This document shows, piece after piece, positions 6,403 through 6,484 of a stretch of 6,484 nt of DNA. Source of the stretch: Peptococcaceae bacterium (lineage in GTDB: Bacteria > Bacillota > DSM-12270 > Thermacetogeniales > Thermacetogeniaceae); assembly GCA_003132605.1 (NCBI GenBank), contig PKYJ01000123.1, positions 10,213-16,696 of the forward strand. Reading direction: 5' to 3'. The number at the start of each line of letters is the position of its first letter. Within the stretch, counting starts at the first letter, position 1. Under the pieces are notes generated by a model, which saw only the letters and a list, made by a program, of their open reading frames with translations, was not told the origin of the DNA and did no database searches. The position numbers were made by a program, and so were the translations under genes.

Positions 6403-6461
6403 AACTAGTTCTTGACTTCAGTGGGGGAAGAGAATCCCCCACTGAAGCTTAAGAACTAGTT
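6403..6461. repeat. 59-base near-perfect palindrome upstream of infB
   Basis: Bases 6403-6413 (aactagttctt) pair exactly with 6451-6461, and 6416-6428 (cttcagtggggga) pair exactly with 6435-6447. Only a 2-versus-3-base internal loop and a 6-base apical loop (6429-6434) are unpaired, giving 24 base pairs. It lies 52 bases before the infB start. No T-run follows on the coding strand, so it does not look like an intrinsic terminator. The terminal aactagtt is itself a palindrome and so counts as both direct and inverted repeat. It could be the folded relic of a small mobile element, or an RNA stem serving as an RNase III site or a control element for infB. It is the strongest structure in the window; its role is unknown. 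Confidence 0.8.
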
Positions 6462-6484
6462 AATACAGTGACGCGCCCAGAGGG
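6462..6484. other. Unassigned window edge, possibly the tail of an upstream gene
   Basis: All three minus-strand frames from the edge stay open for at least seven codons and then stop within or next to the palindrome. The end of an upstream ylxR/ylxQ-like gene, expected here from conserved operon order, could fall here, but 23 bases cannot identify it. Confidence 0.2.

Noticed and set aside
6351..6404. Upstream TTG start for infB at 6404
   Set aside because: It has no SD, adds 18 residues unlike the family and starts in the palindrome. ATG 6350 has a near-ideal SD and the conserved N-terminus.
6373..6404. Possible promoter before infB (TTGAAC with a downstream TATATG-like box)
   Set aside because: The spacing is about 21 bases and the -10 box matches poorly; with flexible spacing such matches are common in AT-rich leaders.
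1..6484. CRISPR array, tRNA or rRNA gene, transposase or phage gene
   Set aside because: No regularly spaced repeats, tRNA-like fold, conserved rRNA segment or mobile-element reading frame was seen; nearly all sequence is explained by the five genes and the short repeats.

Overview
The window holds five complete genes, all on the minus strand. Reading in the direction of transcription, from high to low coordinates, they are infB (translation initiation factor IF-2), rbfA (30S maturation factor), a DHH/DHHA1 phosphoesterase of the NrnA type, truB (tRNA pseudouridine-55 synthase) and ribF (bifunctional riboflavin kinase/FAD synthetase). They are closely spaced (gaps of 54, -4, 9 and 74 bases) and look like the downstream half of a nusA-infB type operon. 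Bacillus subtilis has ylxP between infB and rbfA and keeps its nrnA elsewhere. The infB-rbfA-DHH-truB-ribF order seen here is typical of Clostridia. The fairly high GC content, strong AGGAGG-like Shine-Dalgarno sites, TTG starts and long Pro/Ala/Gly-rich IF-2 linker suggest a Gram-positive anaerobe of the Peptococcaceae (Desulfotomaculum/Pelotomaculum-like) type. That assignment is inference.

Layout from high to low coordinates: 6462-6484 is too short to assign and may be the tail of an upstream gene. A nearly perfect 59-base palindrome (6403-6461) lies upstream of infB. infB runs from 6350 to 3552, and its linker contains a large in-frame duplication (about 5631-6161). A small hairpin (3522-3551) separates infB from rbfA (3497-3138). 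rbfA overlaps the TTG start of nrnA (3141-2044). The last 32 codons of nrnA lie in an AG/CT-rich inverted-repeat element that also carries the truB ribosome-binding site. truB (2034-1099) and ribF (1024-83) are separated by a spacer with imperfect direct repeats. The ribF stop codon lies inside one arm of an 89-base inverted-repeat element (1-89) at the window edge.

The genes form a translation and RNA-maturation module. IF-2 starts translation, RbfA matures the 30S subunit, TruB modifies the tRNA T-loop, NrnA clears nanoRNA and pAp-type nucleotides, and RibF makes FMN and FAD. The coding content is ordinary. I see no new defence, mobile or biosynthetic system. The unusual feature is that every junction in the operon that is not a coding overlap carries repeat or palindromic DNA, and each is of a different type. 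In two cases the repeat DNA forms the 3' end of a housekeeping gene. No rho-independent terminator, riboswitch, RNA gene, CRISPR array or transposase gene could be supported.
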